Positions 8,535 through 17,651 of a stretch of DNA of 64,000 bases are shown piece by piece. The notes beneath the pieces were generated by a model. It had not been told where the DNA came from and searched no databases. It saw nothing but the letters and a program-made list of their open reading frames with translations. Position numbers and translations under genes: made by a program. Each line of letters opens with the position of its first letter. Positions within the stretch are counted from its first letter, which is position 1. This stretch comes from Longicatena caecimuris (GTDB lineage: Bacteria > Bacillota_I > Bacilli_A > Erysipelotrichales > Erysipelotrichaceae): assembly GCF_004341945.1 (NCBI RefSeq), contig NZ_SMBP01000007.1, positions 1 through 64,000 on the forward strand. Direction: 5' to 3'.

Positions 8535-9389
8535 ATGAAGACATTTAAGCGTTTAACGATCCCATACATTGTATGGATGGTCGCTATGATCGTCATTCCG
8601 ATGTTGTTGATTGTCTTATATGCGTTTACTAAGCAGGGGAATGATGTTGTATCTTTACAATTCACATTTGATAATTTTAAGAAGTTTTTTACAGACCCGG
8701 ACTTCTTAAAGACATTGTGGCTATCCTTACGAATCTCGTTAATTACCACAGTGTTATGTGTATGTATTGGTTATCCAGTTGCGTATGCGATTGCTCAAGC
8801 ATCGCCTAAAAAACGGAACTTATTGATTTTGTTAGTGACGCTTCCAATGTGGATCAATATGTTGGTGCGTACGTATGCATGGATCGGTATCTTGGCTGAT
8901 AATGGATTAATCAATCATATCCTAGCATTCTTTGGGCTAGAACCAACAAAATTATTATATACTGATTTCGCCGTTGTCTTAGGTATGGTATATAACTTTA
9001 TCCCTTTTATGATTTTGCAAATCGAAAGCTCTTTAGCTAAAATGGATAAATCATTATTAGAAGCAGCAAATGATTTGGGGGCAAATCGTTTCCAGCGCTT
9101 TAAAAATATTACGTTTCCTTTATCGCTCCCTGGTGTAGTTTCTGGTATCACGCTTGTTTTCTTGCCATCTGTTTCCAGCTTTGTCATTCCCAAGCTGATG
9201 GGTGGAGGCGGTTATATGATGATTGGTAATGTCATAGAAAATCAATTCATCTCGGTTGGCGAATGGAATTTCGGTAGCGCCATCAGTATGATCATGGCCG
9301 TTATCATCATGATCAGTATGTATATCACCCGTCGTCTTGATAAAGGGGATGATACCGTCAGAGCTAGAAAAGGAGGGAATGTACAGTGA
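8535..9389 (+). CDS. potB: Spermidine/putrescine ABC importer permease PotB
   Basis: This 284-residue protein has about six membrane helices. The EAA loop that contacts the ATPase is near residues 175-195 (LLEAANDLGANRFQRFKNIT). The order potA, potB, potC, potD is standard for polyamine importers. It starts three bases after the potA stop with a weak ribosome site, suggesting translational coupling. Its last codons overlap the next start (GTGA). Confidence 0.93.
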   Translation: MKTFKRLTIPYIVWMVAMIVIPMLLIVLYAFTKQGNDVVSLQFTFDNFKKFFTDPDFLKTLWLSLRISLITTVLCVCIGYPVAYAIAQASPKKRNLLILLVTLPMWINMLVRTYAWIGILADNGLINHILAFFGLEPTKLLYTDFAVVLGMVYNFIPFMILQIESSLAKMDKSLLEAANDLGANRFQRFKNITFPLSLPGVVSGITLVFLPSVSSFVIPKLMGGGGYMMIGNVIENQFISVGEWNFGSAISMIMAVIIMISMYITRRLDKGDDTVRARKGGNVQ

Positions 9390-11281
9390 ACAATAAAAAG
9401 TTTTCCCGCCGCTTGATACTCGGACTCATTTTGGTATTTTTCTATTTTCCGATTTTATATATGCTGGTATTTTCCTTTAATGGCAGTCGTTCGCTTACCA
9501 GCTTTGATGGCTTTTCTTTGCAATGGTATGAGAAAATGTTCTCTGACCGCAATATGATGGAGGCTATTTACTATACATTGATCACTGCTGTGATTGCGAC
9601 ATTCATCTCTACGATCGTCGGTACGATTACGGCAATTGGTTTATCAAAATCCAAACGCATCGTTCGTGAGGTTGTACAGCAGATTAATGATCTTCCAATC
9701 ATGAATCCAGAAATTGTTACGGCGGTAGGCTTAATGCTATTTTATGTTTCCATGCATATGGAAAAAGGCTTTTTGACGATGTTATTGGCACATATCGCTT
9801 TTTGTACACCTTATGTCATTTTATCCGTCATGCCAAAGCTGAGAAGTCTTGATCCTAATCTGGCAGAGGCTGCCATGGATCTTGGTGCAACACCAGCCAA
9901 AGCCATGTGGAAGGTCATTGTCCCTCAAATCATGCCGGGGATTGTTTCCGGTGCTTTAATAGCCTTTACCATGTCCTTTGATGACTTCATCATTTCCTAC
10001 TTTGTCACAGGCAATGGGGTAAAGAATATATCAACCCTTGTATGGACGATGAGCAAGCGTATCAATCCTAGCATTAATTCTTTATCTACCCTAATTGTTA
10101 TAATGATTACCATTACATTGCTGTTTGTAAATTTAGTACCAATGGTGAAAGAAAAACGTCAAAAACAGGGAAGACCAATTTCTAATAAAGTTTTTGGTAT
10201 CATCGCTGTATGCTTTACATTAGTCATTGGTTCGGTGTTAGTTGCTTTAAAAGGCGGTGTTGGTTCTTCTTCACCAGAAGATGCCATTGCTAAGTATGGC
10301 AGCGATACCTTAAAGGTATATAATTGGGGGGAATATTTAGATCCTGAAGTCAATGCGGCATTTGAAAAGAAATTTGGTGTAAAAATCGTTTATGATACCT
10401 TTGATTCAAATGAATTAATGTATACGAAGCTGCAAAGCGGTGAATCTTATGATGTATTAGTACCAAGTGATTACATGATTGAACGTCTGATTCAGGAGAA
10501 ACAGCTGCAGCCTTTAGATAAATCTATGATTCCTAATCTGAGTAATCTAGCAAAAGGTGTCAAAGGCTTGCAATATGATCCAGATAATACTTACAGTGCG
10601 CCATATTTCTGGGGAACGGTTGGTATTGTCTATAATAAGCAGAAAGTTCATAAGACTGATTTGGAAAAAGAAGGCTTCAATATTTTCCATAATACGAAAT
10701 ATAAAGGTCATATCTATATGTATGACTCAGAACGTGATTCCTTTATGATGGCATTAAAAGCCTTAGGCTATTCCATGAATACAAGTGATAAAAAAGAGTT
10801 GAAAGATGCTTATGATTGGTTGGTCAAAGCAGTCGATATCATGGATCCGGAAATTGTGACGGATGAAGTTATTGATGCAATGATCAATGGCAATAAAGAT
10901 ATGGCATTAGTGTATAGTGGAGATGCTGCATATATCTTAAGTGAAAATGAAGATATGGACTATTATATGCCAAAGGAAGGAACGAACTTGTGGAGTGATG
11001 CCATGGTCATTCCTAAGAATGCTAAAAATCCAAAACTGGCAAATGAATATATCAATTTCCTTTTAGATTATGAAGCAAGTATGAAAAACACACTGTTTGT
11101 CGGTTATGCATCTAGCAATGAAGAGGTTTTAGATGAGGCAAGCAGTGAAGGTGGAGAATTTGATGGCAATCATGCATATCTGCCTCGTGTGGGTTATGCG
11201 AAAGATGAAATCTTTGAATATAATGCCGATGTGAAGAAAATTATTTCTGATTATTGGACAAAGGTAAAGATTGCAAAATAA
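9386..11281 (+). CDS. potCD: Fused polyamine permease PotC and substrate-binding protein PotD
   Basis: The 631-residue protein joins two transporter parts. Residues 1-260 are the PotC permease with about six helices and the EAA loop AEAAMDLGATPAKAMWKVIV. After a further helix (about 272-290, FGIIAVCFTLVIGSVLVAL) comes a PotD domain at about 305-630, beginning TLKVYNWGEYLDPEV, the hallmark of spermidine/putrescine-binding proteins. The fusion tethers the receptor to the outer membrane face in place of a lipid anchor. Such fusions occur in other Firmicutes and mollicutes. The GTG start overlaps the potB stop and follows AAAGGAGGG. No terminator was seen directly after it. Confidence 0.93.
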   Translation: MNNKKFSRRLILGLILVFFYFPILYMLVFSFNGSRSLTSFDGFSLQWYEKMFSDRNMMEAIYYTLITAVIATFISTIVGTITAIGLSKSKRIVREVVQQINDLPIMNPEIVTAVGLMLFYVSMHMEKGFLTMLLAHIAFCTPYVILSVMPKLRSLDPNLAEAAMDLGATPAKAMWKVIVPQIMPGIVSGALIAFTMSFDDFIISYFVTGNGVKNISTLVWTMSKRINPSINSLSTLIVIMITITLLFVNLVPMVKEKRQKQGRPISNKVFGIIAVCFTLVIGSVLVALKGGVGSSSPEDAIAKYGSDTLKVYNWGEYLDPEVNAAFEKKFGVKIVYDTFDSNELMYTKLQSGESYDVLVPSDYMIERLIQEKQLQPLDKSMIPNLSNLAKGVKGLQYDPDNTYSAPYFWGTVGIVYNKQKVHKTDLEKEGFNIFHNTKYKGHIYMYDSERDSFMMALKALGYSMNTSDKKELKDAYDWLVKAVDIMDPEIVTDEVIDAMINGNKDMALVYSGDAAYILSENEDMDYYMPKEGTNLWSDAMVIPKNAKNPKLANEYINFLLDYEASMKNTLFVGYASSNEEVLDEASSEGGEFDGNHAYLPRVGYAKDEIFEYNADVKKIISDYWTKVKIAK

Positions 11282-11396
11282 AAGAGTTATGAAATAGGCT
11301 TGCTTTATGCGCTATCCGATAGCCGTAATGCTTTAAAACATTATTGTTTATATAGGTGGCACAGGATAGACAGATTGTTTGAATAAGCTAAAAAGA

Positions 11397-11425
11397 TTGA
11401 CGAATTTCTTATTGCATGATAAAGT
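11397..11425 (+). promoter_or_regulatory. Promoter of the purH leader
   Basis: TTGACG (11397-11402), 17-base spacer, TAAAGT (11420-11425). It sits just upstream of the riboswitch aptamer. The lysine riboswitch promoter at 43798 has the same -10. Confidence 0.65.
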
Positions 11426-11435
11426 TTTCATAGTT

Positions 11436-11534
11436 ATATGACTGACGGAAGTGGAATGGACCACAGGGAGTATAATGTTAGATAAGCCGACCGTCTGGGC
11501 GTTTGATGACGTCTAGAAGTGTCGGCTTTTTTCA
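11436..11534 (+). ncRNA. ZTP (pfl) riboswitch with terminator
   Basis: The leader holds the hallmarks of the pfl motif: GACTGACGG, then a GTGG/CCAC stem followed by AGGGAG, and the conserved CCGACCGTCTGGGC (11488-11500). The 3' part is the expression platform: AAGCCGAC (11484-11491) can pair with GTCGGCTT (11521-11528), followed by TTTTTTC. In known members ZTP/ZMP binding stabilises the aptamer and prevents this terminator, turning the gene on when 10-formyl-folate is short. The next gene uses ZMP (AICAR), so the pairing fits exactly. Confidence 0.93.
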
Positions 11535-11559
11535 ATTCTTAACGGAAGGGAGTATTATA

Positions 11560-12732
11560 ATGAAAGAAATGGAATTAAAGTATGGTTGTAATCCCAATCA
11601 GAAACCTGCTCGTATCTTCATGAAGGAAGGGGAACTTCCTATCACAATATTAAATGGAAATCCTGGATACATCAATTTGTTAGATGCTTTTAACAGCTGG
11701 CAATTGGTAAAGGAATTAAAAGAAGCTACAGGATTGCCAAGTGCGGCTAGTTTTAAACATGTATCACCAGCCGGAGCTGCTGTCTATGTGGCGTTAAACG
11801 ATGTTGAAAAGCAGATGTATTTTGTGGATGATGTGGAGTTAACACCAATGGCAAGTGCATACATTCGTGCCAGAGGCAGTGACCGTATGTCAAGCTATGG
11901 GGATTTTGCGGCTTTAAGTGATGAATGTGACGCTGCTTGTGCAAAGTATTTATCAAAAGAAGTCAGTGATGGTGTTATAGCACCTTCCTTTTCCAAAGAA
12001 GCATTAGCAATCTTAAAGAAAAAGAAAAAAGGGAAGTATGTTGTGATTCAGATGGATCCATCTTATGTGCCAGAAGTTATTGAACAAAAGGATGTTTTTG
12101 GTATTACTTTTGAACAAGGGCGAAACAATATTAAAATTAGTGATGCTTTATTTACAGAAATTCCTACCCAAAACAAAACGTTGAGCGCTGAGCAAAAACG
12201 TGATTTATTAGTAGCTTTGATTACATTAAAATATACACAATCTAATTCCGTATGTTATGTAAAAAATGGTCAGGCTGTGGGAATAGGAGCCGGTCAGCAA
12301 TCCCGTGTGCATTGTACCCGCTTAGCAGGTAATAAGGCAGATAATTGGTATCTTCGTCAGCATGAAAAAGTATTGACCTTGCCATTTAAAGATGGCATTC
12401 GCAGAGCTGATCGTGATAATGCGATTGATGTTTATATTTCTGATGATTATGAAGATTTATTGAATGATGGCATGTGGCAAGAGATGTTTATGGCGAAACC
12501 AGAACCCTTTACAAAAGAAGAGAAAAAAGCATGGTTAGCAACCTTACAAAATGTTGCGTTAGGTTCTGATGCGTTCTTCCCATTTGGTGATAACATTGAG
12601 CGTGCGCATAAGAGTGGTGTCTCTTGTATCGCACAGGCGGGTGGCTCTATTCGTGATGATCATGTGATTATGACTTGCGATAAATATAATATCGCCATGT
12701 GTATGACACATGTGCGTCTGTTCCATCATTAA
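11560..12732 (+). CDS. purH: AICAR transformylase (stand-alone PurH transformylase domain)
   Basis: The 390-residue protein corresponds to the C-terminal AICAR transformylase half of bifunctional PurH; the N-terminal IMP cyclohydrolase domain is absent. Recognisable stretches are LKYGCNPNQKPARI near the start, SFKHVSPAGAA with the catalytic Lys-His pair, YTQSNSVCYVKNGQ, GAGQQSRVHC, and DAFFPFGDNIERA. It transfers a formyl group from 10-formyl-THF to AICAR, the penultimate step of purine synthesis. A separate cyclohydrolase must exist elsewhere. The ATG at 11560 follows GGAAGGGAG; a longer reading from 11503 would run through the riboswitch terminator and is rejected. Confidence 0.93.
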   Translation: MKEMELKYGCNPNQKPARIFMKEGELPITILNGNPGYINLLDAFNSWQLVKELKEATGLPSAASFKHVSPAGAAVYVALNDVEKQMYFVDDVELTPMASAYIRARGSDRMSSYGDFAALSDECDAACAKYLSKEVSDGVIAPSFSKEALAILKKKKKGKYVVIQMDPSYVPEVIEQKDVFGITFEQGRNNIKISDALFTEIPTQNKTLSAEQKRDLLVALITLKYTQSNSVCYVKNGQAVGIGAGQQSRVHCTRLAGNKADNWYLRQHEKVLTLPFKDGIRRADRDNAIDVYISDDYEDLLNDGMWQEMFMAKPEPFTKEEKKAWLATLQNVALGSDAFFPFGDNIERAHKSGVSCIAQAGGSIRDDHVIMTCDKYNIAMCMTHVRLFHH

Positions 12733-12738
12733 GTCATT

Positions 12739-12776
12739 AACCTCAAATAGGCATATGAGCTTATTTGAGGTTTTTT
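12739..12776 (+). terminator. Terminator after purH
   Basis: AACCTCAAATA pairs with TATTTGAGGTT, followed by TTTTC. Ten-plus base pairs and a T-run. Confidence 0.85.
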
Positions 12777-12819
12777 CTTTATATAAATGACACTGATTAT
12801 GCAATTTTTGTATAAATGC

Positions 12820-12848
12820 TTGAGGTTGTAATCAAATAGGCTTATATT
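12820..12848 (+). promoter_or_regulatory. Promoter of the CHAP hydrolase gene
   Basis: TTGAGG (12820-12825), 17-base spacer, TATATT (12843-12848), 61 bases before the ATG. Confidence 0.55.
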
Positions 12849-12909
12849 AAAGGCATACTAATGGAATAGGAATGAATCCATTTCTTATTTTATTCATGGA
12901 GGGAAACAG

Positions 12910-15900
12910 ATGAAAACAAGCAAAAAGACAATTAGAAAAGTATCATTTGCATTACTATCACTTTTTTTATCAATGAGCTTTATTTTTCAAGATAGCAATG
13001 TATTATCGAAACTACAGGCTGCTGCCATTTTTTATCCAAGGACATCGGCACCAAGTAAAAGTGATTACCATTATTATTCTGATAATCCTTTTTATCAATC
13101 TGGTTATGGTATGCCAAACTGTACAGCTTATGCTTGGGGTAGAGCATATGAAATTTTAGGATATAAACCAAATTTATCAAGAAGTCACGCTTATAATTGG
13201 TTTAACGATAATGTAAATAAGGGCGCGTTTAGCTATGGAAACACACCTAAAATTGGTTCAATCATTTGTTGGAATGGTGGTGATGGGCATGTAGCGGTAG
13301 TAGAAGCAGTAAATGGAAATACGATGACGATTTCTGAATCAGCCTATGGTGGATTTAACTTTAGAACAAAAACGGATAGTATTACTGGAATTCAGAAAAA
13401 AGATCCAGGTTTTCAAGGGTATATCTATTTAGGAAATTTTACTAATGAAAGTATTCCAAATGCTCCAACTCTTAATTTAAGCAATTCTGGCTATCATTAC
13501 ACGATGTCTTGGAATGATGTTGGAGCCAGTGAATATATCGTAAGAATTTATTGTGCAGATGAAGAAATGAAGGTTATAAATGTCGGAAGAAATTTCTCTT
13601 ATACAATACCTTTATTAGGAAAGAATTATTGGGCAGGAGTTTCCGCTAAAAATAGTGCTGGTGAATCACCATTATCTAATTTGGTGGAGATGATACCTAA
13701 CGCCTATAATTTGCTAGGTAAAGCGCAAAATCTTGGAGAGCATTTTTATGCGCAAATAGGCTTTTCTAATAACACATATTTGGTGAATGTAAATAACAAT
13801 GCACAATTAGGAAACATTAATTCTTCTAATCAAGCTATTTATGAGTTTACCAGAACAGCGAATGAGGCATATACCATAAAAGATATGAAAACAGGATTAT
13901 ATTTAGATGTGTATCAGGCTGCTTCAAAAAGTGCTACGAATATGCAGTTCTATTCATACAATCCTGGACCTGCGCAGCGCTTCTTCATACGGAAATTTAA
14001 TGATGGCTACTCATTACAACCAGAATGTGCTCCTTATATGGCAATGAATGCTTCAGGGGGAAACTTTGAATCTGGAACAAATATTCAGATATATCCAATA
14101 GATCTAACATCAGCACATAAGCTTTATATCAAAAAAGGTGAAATAAAAATTCCTGCTGTTGTAAAAGATTATAATGGTAGGTATGATGGTAAGCCACATA
14201 GTATAAGTATTGCAAATGTACCAAGTGGTTCTCAGGTGTATTATCGAACAAGTACAAGTAGCGCTTGGTCCTTAAAAAAACCAACGCGAACAAGTGCGGG
14301 AACGACCACAATATATTATAAAATAACAAATCCCCTTTATTTTCAAACGCTGAGCGGGGACGCAAAAATTACTATTCAAAAAAATATTCAGAAAGGTTAT
14401 GCAAAAAGTTATAGTGGAACGTATGATGGGAAATCTCATACAATAAGTTTCAATAATGTTGCCAGTGGCTCTAAGATATATTATCGTACGAGTACGAAAG
14501 CGAAATGGTCAACAAAGAAAGTAACCCGTACAAGTGCAGGAACGACGACAATTTATTATAAGATTGTAAATAGCAATTGCACAAATACGAAAACGGGAAC
14601 TGTGAAAATTGTAATTAAGAAGGCATCACAAAAAGGCTATGCAAAAAGTTATTCAGGAACATATAATGGAAAGTCTCACACGATACGTATGAGTAATGTA
14701 GCAGCAGGTTCTAAAGTATATTATCGTACCAATAACAGGGCAAAATGGTCTACGAAAAAACCTACTCGCACAAGTGTTGGAACAACGGCGGTGTATTACA
14801 AAATAGTGAATAGTAATTGCATAAGGACAAAAACAGGTAGTGCTAAGATTACAATTAAAAAAGCAATACAAAAGGGTAAAGCAAAGGGGTATAGCGGTTC
14901 TTATAATGGAAAAGCCCATACGATAAGTTTTCATGATGTAACAGCGGGTACAAAGATATATTATCGTACAAGCACAAGAGCTAGCTGGTCAATGAAGAAA
15001 CCAACGCGCACATCTATTGGAAAAACGACGGTATATTATAAACTAAGTAATGCAAATTGTACGAAAACGGTTTATGGTACATCTTCTATCACGGTAAAAA
15101 CAGGTATGCAAAAACCTAGCGTAAAAAGTTATACAGGATATTATGATGGAAAAAATCATTCCATTTCGCTTAGCAATATAGCGAAAAACTCAGTGGTTTA
15201 TTATCGTACTAGTACGAAAGGGAATTGGACAAAAACGAAACCATATCGTAAATCAATCGGTATTACAACCGTATATTATAAAATCACAAACAAGAATTAC
15301 GCGACAGTATCTGGCAGCGCGAAAATCGCGATTGAACAAAAAGTGACAGGAATTAAATTAAATACCTCGTTAGTAACCCTTTATACCCCAAACACATATC
15401 AATTAAAAGCTTCCATAACACCAGCCAATGCAACAAATAAAAAAGTAACATGGACAACTAGCAACACTAATATTGCAAGCATCAGCTCTTCTGGAATAGT
15501 AACGGCCAAAGCAGCTGGTAGTGCAACAATCACCGCAAGAGCAAGTAATGGAAAAACAACCAAATGTACGATTCATGTTAATCAAAATAATGTCTATATA
15601 GCAGATGGCACATATGCTTTCACATCACCAGATGCGCGATATGCGTTAACAGCACCAGGTTCGCAAGCTTTTACTAAATTAAATATCCAACCCAATGGGG
15701 ATTATAATGCGCAATATTGGAATTTACAAAATATCGGCGGTAATGCTTTTATCTTACGAAGTCAACTTGATAATAACAAGGTAGTTGATATCTATCATAT
15801 CCACTCAGATTATATTACAGCAGCAAGTCAATATGAGACACCTCCAACATATTATGGGCATGTCGAAGGACATGCATATCTGAATCCCTATACAGATCCT

Positions 15901-16080
15901 ATGGCGGATGAGTGGCAAGCGATGAAACTGTATGATGGAACGTATGTCATCAAATTAAAGCAATATCCAGACTTTAAGTTAACGCGTGGAGGAGATTATG
16001 ATGCAAGTGGTAATTCCGTTTATTTGTATCATTGGAACGCATGGCAACAGACCTATTGGAAATTAATAAAAGTATTCTAA
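12910..16080 (+). CDS. Secreted CHAP-domain cell-wall hydrolase with five tandem repeats, Big_2 and ricin-like domains
   Basis: This 1,056-residue protein begins with a signal peptide (about 1-38). A CHAP amidase/endopeptidase domain follows, with catalytic Cys71 in PNCTAYAWG and His127 in GDGHVAVVEA. Then come an FN3-like segment (about 185-265), a ricin-type beta-trefoil (about 275-405, DMKTGLYLDVY), five repeats of about 80 residues (about 415-810), a Big_2 Ig-like domain (ITPANATNKKVTWTTSN, about 815-895) and a second carbohydrate-binding-like end domain. It probably cleaves peptidoglycan peptides while its repeats and lectin-like parts bind wall or host glycans. There is no LPxTG motif, so it is released or held by binding. 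The ATG follows ATGGAGGG. Confidence 0.85.
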   Translation: MKTSKKTIRKVSFALLSLFLSMSFIFQDSNVLSKLQAAAIFYPRTSAPSKSDYHYYSDNPFYQSGYGMPNCTAYAWGRAYEILGYKPNLSRSHAYNWFNDNVNKGAFSYGNTPKIGSIICWNGGDGHVAVVEAVNGNTMTISESAYGGFNFRTKTDSITGIQKKDPGFQGYIYLGNFTNESIPNAPTLNLSNSGYHYTMSWNDVGASEYIVRIYCADEEMKVINVGRNFSYTIPLLGKNYWAGVSAKNSAGESPLSNLVEMIPNAYNLLGKAQNLGEHFYAQIGFSNNTYLVNVNNNAQLGNINSSNQAIYEFTRTANEAYTIKDMKTGLYLDVYQAASKSATNMQFYSYNPGPAQRFFIRKFNDGYSLQPECAPYMAMNASGGNFESGTNIQIYPIDLTSAHKLYIKKGEIKIPAVVKDYNGRYDGKPHSISIANVPSGSQVYYRTSTSSAWSLKKPTRTSAGTTTIYYKITNPLYFQTLSGDAKITIQKNIQKGYAKSYSGTYDGKSHTISFNNVASGSKIYYRTSTKAKWSTKKVTRTSAGTTTIYYKIVNSNCTNTKTGTVKIVIKKASQKGYAKSYSGTYNGKSHTIRMSNVAAGSKVYYRTNNRAKWSTKKPTRTSVGTTAVYYKIVNSNCIRTKTGSAKITIKKAIQKGKAKGYSGSYNGKAHTISFHDVTAGTKIYYRTSTRASWSMKKPTRTSIGKTTVYYKLSNANCTKTVYGTSSITVKTGMQKPSVKSYTGYYDGKNHSISLSNIAKNSVVYYRTSTKGNWTKTKPYRKSIGITTVYYKITNKNYATVSGSAKIAIEQKVTGIKLNTSLVTLYTPNTYQLKASITPANATNKKVTWTTSNTNIASISSSGIVTAKAAGSATITARASNGKTTKCTIHVNQNNVYIADGTYAFTSPDARYALTAPGSQAFTKLNIQPNGDYNAQYWNLQNIGGNAFILRSQLDNNKVVDIYHIHSDYITAASQYETPPTYYGHVEGHAYLNPYTDPMADEWQAMKLYDGTYVIKLKQYPDFKLTRGGDYDASGNSVYLYHWNAWQQTYWKLIKVF
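14140..15345 (+). repeat. Five in-frame tandem repeats of about 240 bases
   Basis: Each unit encodes about 80 residues with the pattern Y-G-YDGK-H-I, then KIYYRTST, W-KKPTRTS, GTTTIYYKI and a closing KITIKK. Units two to four are nearly identical in places (GYAKSYSGTY starts two of them), while the first and fifth have diverged. This fits expansion by internal duplication, and copy number may vary between strains. Confidence 0.8.
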
Positions 16081-16086
16081 AACAAA

Positions 16087-16118
16087 AATAAAGGAAGGGG
16101 CAATCCTTCCTTTATTTA
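16087..16118. terminator. Bidirectional terminator overlapping the lysR stop codon
   Basis: AATAAAGGAAGG (16087-16098), GGCAAT loop, CCTTCCTTTATT (16105-16116). It ends the hydrolase gene on the plus strand. Its 3' arm includes the last codon and stop of the convergent LysR gene at 16112. Confidence 0.8.
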
Positions 16119-16990
16119 TGGGGGATGGTATTTGCCAATTTAATCAGCGTATGCATTGCATCATTGACATGTTTATGTTTCAGATATACGATGTGATTTC
16201 TATTCATCAGCTGAAGCTCAGCTAACTGTACTTCTTCAAGCGTATGGTTCTTTAATTTCTTTGTAACCATTTTTTCCGGAAGAAACGTGATACCAAAACC
16301 TTTCGTTGCGGCTTTCAATAAAGCGGTAGAATTGGTTGATGTCCATGCGGGATGTAAAGGAATATCATATAGCAAGAAACAGCTTTCTACAACATCACGT
16401 ATGGCACTGCCTTCTTCTCGCAGTAATAATGGAAATTTAGCGATATCCGATAGAGAAGTAATCGATTGCTTCTGCAATACTTCGGGATGAGCGACCGCTT
16501 TTATGTGATAGGTTGAAAAGGGCAGACAGATAAATGCATCTTGATCAATCATCCCCTCAACAAAAGCTATATCCAATTGCTGTTGGACTAGTTTATCTAA
16601 AATAGCCGAACTTGACGCGATTTCCACCTGCATCGACAAAGAGGGATAAGCTTTTTTTAAATCCTTCAAGATAGTGGTAAGAAAGTCATTTGCTATGGTG
16701 ATGCTAGAACCAATGCGCAGGGTGTATTGGGAATGAATCTTTGCAACATGTTGCAGGACATCGTCATAGTGGGTCAATAAGGCATTTACTTTTTTTAAGA
16801 AAAGTTGCCCTTCCGGGGTCAAGATGGCTTTTTTGGGAAAGCGTTCAAAAAGGGGTGTCTGCAGCTCTTCTTCCAATTCACGAATGGCTTTTGAAACAGC
16901 TGGTTGTGTCATATACAAGGATTGAGCAGCTTTTGTGAAACTTTGCTGTTCTGCGGCTTTTTGAAAGATGCGAAAACGTCGGATATCCAT
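16112..16990 (-). CDS. LysR-family transcriptional regulator
   Basis: The 292-residue protein has a winged helix-turn-helix at residues 1-60 (QQSFTKAAQSLYMTQPAVSK, then IRELEEELQTPLFER) and a LysR substrate-binding domain from about 88 to 290. Members act as tetramers that bend promoter DNA and respond to a small effector. It is divergent from the split CHR transporter, which it most likely regulates. The ATG at 16990 is chosen because GGAGGT lies four bases upstream; an ATG at 17002 would overlap that ribosome site. Confidence 0.92.
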   Translation of the reverse strand: MDIRRFRIFQKAAEQQSFTKAAQSLYMTQPAVSKAIRELEEELQTPLFERFPKKAILTPEGQLFLKKVNALLTHYDDVLQHVAKIHSQYTLRIGSSITIANDFLTTILKDLKKAYPSLSMQVEIASSSAILDKLVQQQLDIAFVEGMIDQDAFICLPFSTYHIKAVAHPEVLQKQSITSLSDIAKFPLLLREEGSAIRDVVESCFLLYDIPLHPAWTSTNSTALLKAATKGFGITFLPEKMVTKKLKNHTLEEVQLAELQLMNRNHIVYLKHKHVNDAMHTLIKLANTIPHK

Positions 16991-17000
16991 AGTTACCTCC

Positions 17001-17016
17001 ATAACCTATAGGTTAT
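17001..17016. promoter_or_regulatory. Perfect 16-base palindrome between lysR and the CHR transporter genes
   Basis: ATAACCTATAGGTTAT is a perfect palindrome 10 bases upstream of the lysR start and about 70 bases from the transporter start. Its place in the divergent intergenic region and the LysR-type dyad suggest the regulator's binding site. Confidence 0.6.
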
Positions 17017-17087
17017 CTATCTTATAAAATAATATAATTTTATTTATGCTGTGTCAAATGGTAAACTATTATCGAAGAGGTGTTTTT

Positions 17088-17651
17088 ATGAATAAGATGA
17101 AAAAGCTGACTTGGCTGTTTGGTATCAATATGTTTATCAGTGCCTTTACTTTTGGCGGCGGCTATGTCGTTATACCAATGATCCGGAAATATTATGTAGA
17201 GAATAAAGCGTTTTTCGATGAAGACGAATTAATGAAGATTGCAGCTATAGCACAGTCTTCTCCTGGTGCGATAGCTATTAATATGAGTGCTTTAAGTGGT
17301 TATCGAGTTGCTGGTAAAAGTGGCTTATTTGTTAGCTGTATTGCAGCAATTTTACCACCTTTATGCATTTTATCTATTGTTTCAGCAATTTATAGTGTGA
17401 TTCGGGATAATACAATGGTCAATGCTGTATTAAAAGGGATGGAAGCAGGTGTTGCGGCATTGATTGTTGATTTGATTGTTGATATGTATGCAATGATCGT
17501 GAAAGAAAAGCAATTGTTTTTCATCTTAATGACTCCGGCGGTCTTTGTGTTAAATTATTTCTTTCAAATGAATGTGGCTGTTTTGATTATTTTGTGTGCC
17601 TTGATTTGTGTACTGAAAGTCCATATGGAGAGAAGGAGCGTGAGCATATGA
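17088..17651 (+). CDS. CHR-family (chromate-type) transporter subunit 1
   Basis: The 187-residue protein is one CHR domain with about five to six membrane helices. Conserved features are FTFGGGYVVIPMI near the start and AIAQSSPGAIAINMSAL, matching the family pattern of FGGG and a Pro-Gly loop. Short single-domain CHR proteins occur as adjacent pairs that work as a heterodimer, like YwrB/YwrA in Bacillus. The ion may be chromate, sulfate or another anion and cannot be told from sequence. The ATG at 17088 follows GAGGTG; an in-frame codon at 17046 lacks a ribosome site. Confidence 0.88.
   Translation: MNKMKKLTWLFGINMFISAFTFGGGYVVIPMIRKYYVENKAFFDEDELMKIAAIAQSSPGAIAINMSALSGYRVAGKSGLFVSCIAAILPPLCILSIVSAIYSVIRDNTMVNAVLKGMEAGVAALIVDLIVDMYAMIVKEKQLFFILMTPAVFVLNYFFQMNVAVLIILCALICVLKVHMERRSVSI

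Noticed and set aside
11503-11559. Longer N-terminus for PurH
   Set aside because: The extra codons fall within the ZTP riboswitch terminator, and the ATG at 11560 has its own ribosome site.
14140-15345. CRISPR-like array
   Set aside because: The repeats are about 240 bases, in frame, with no spacers; they encode protein modules.
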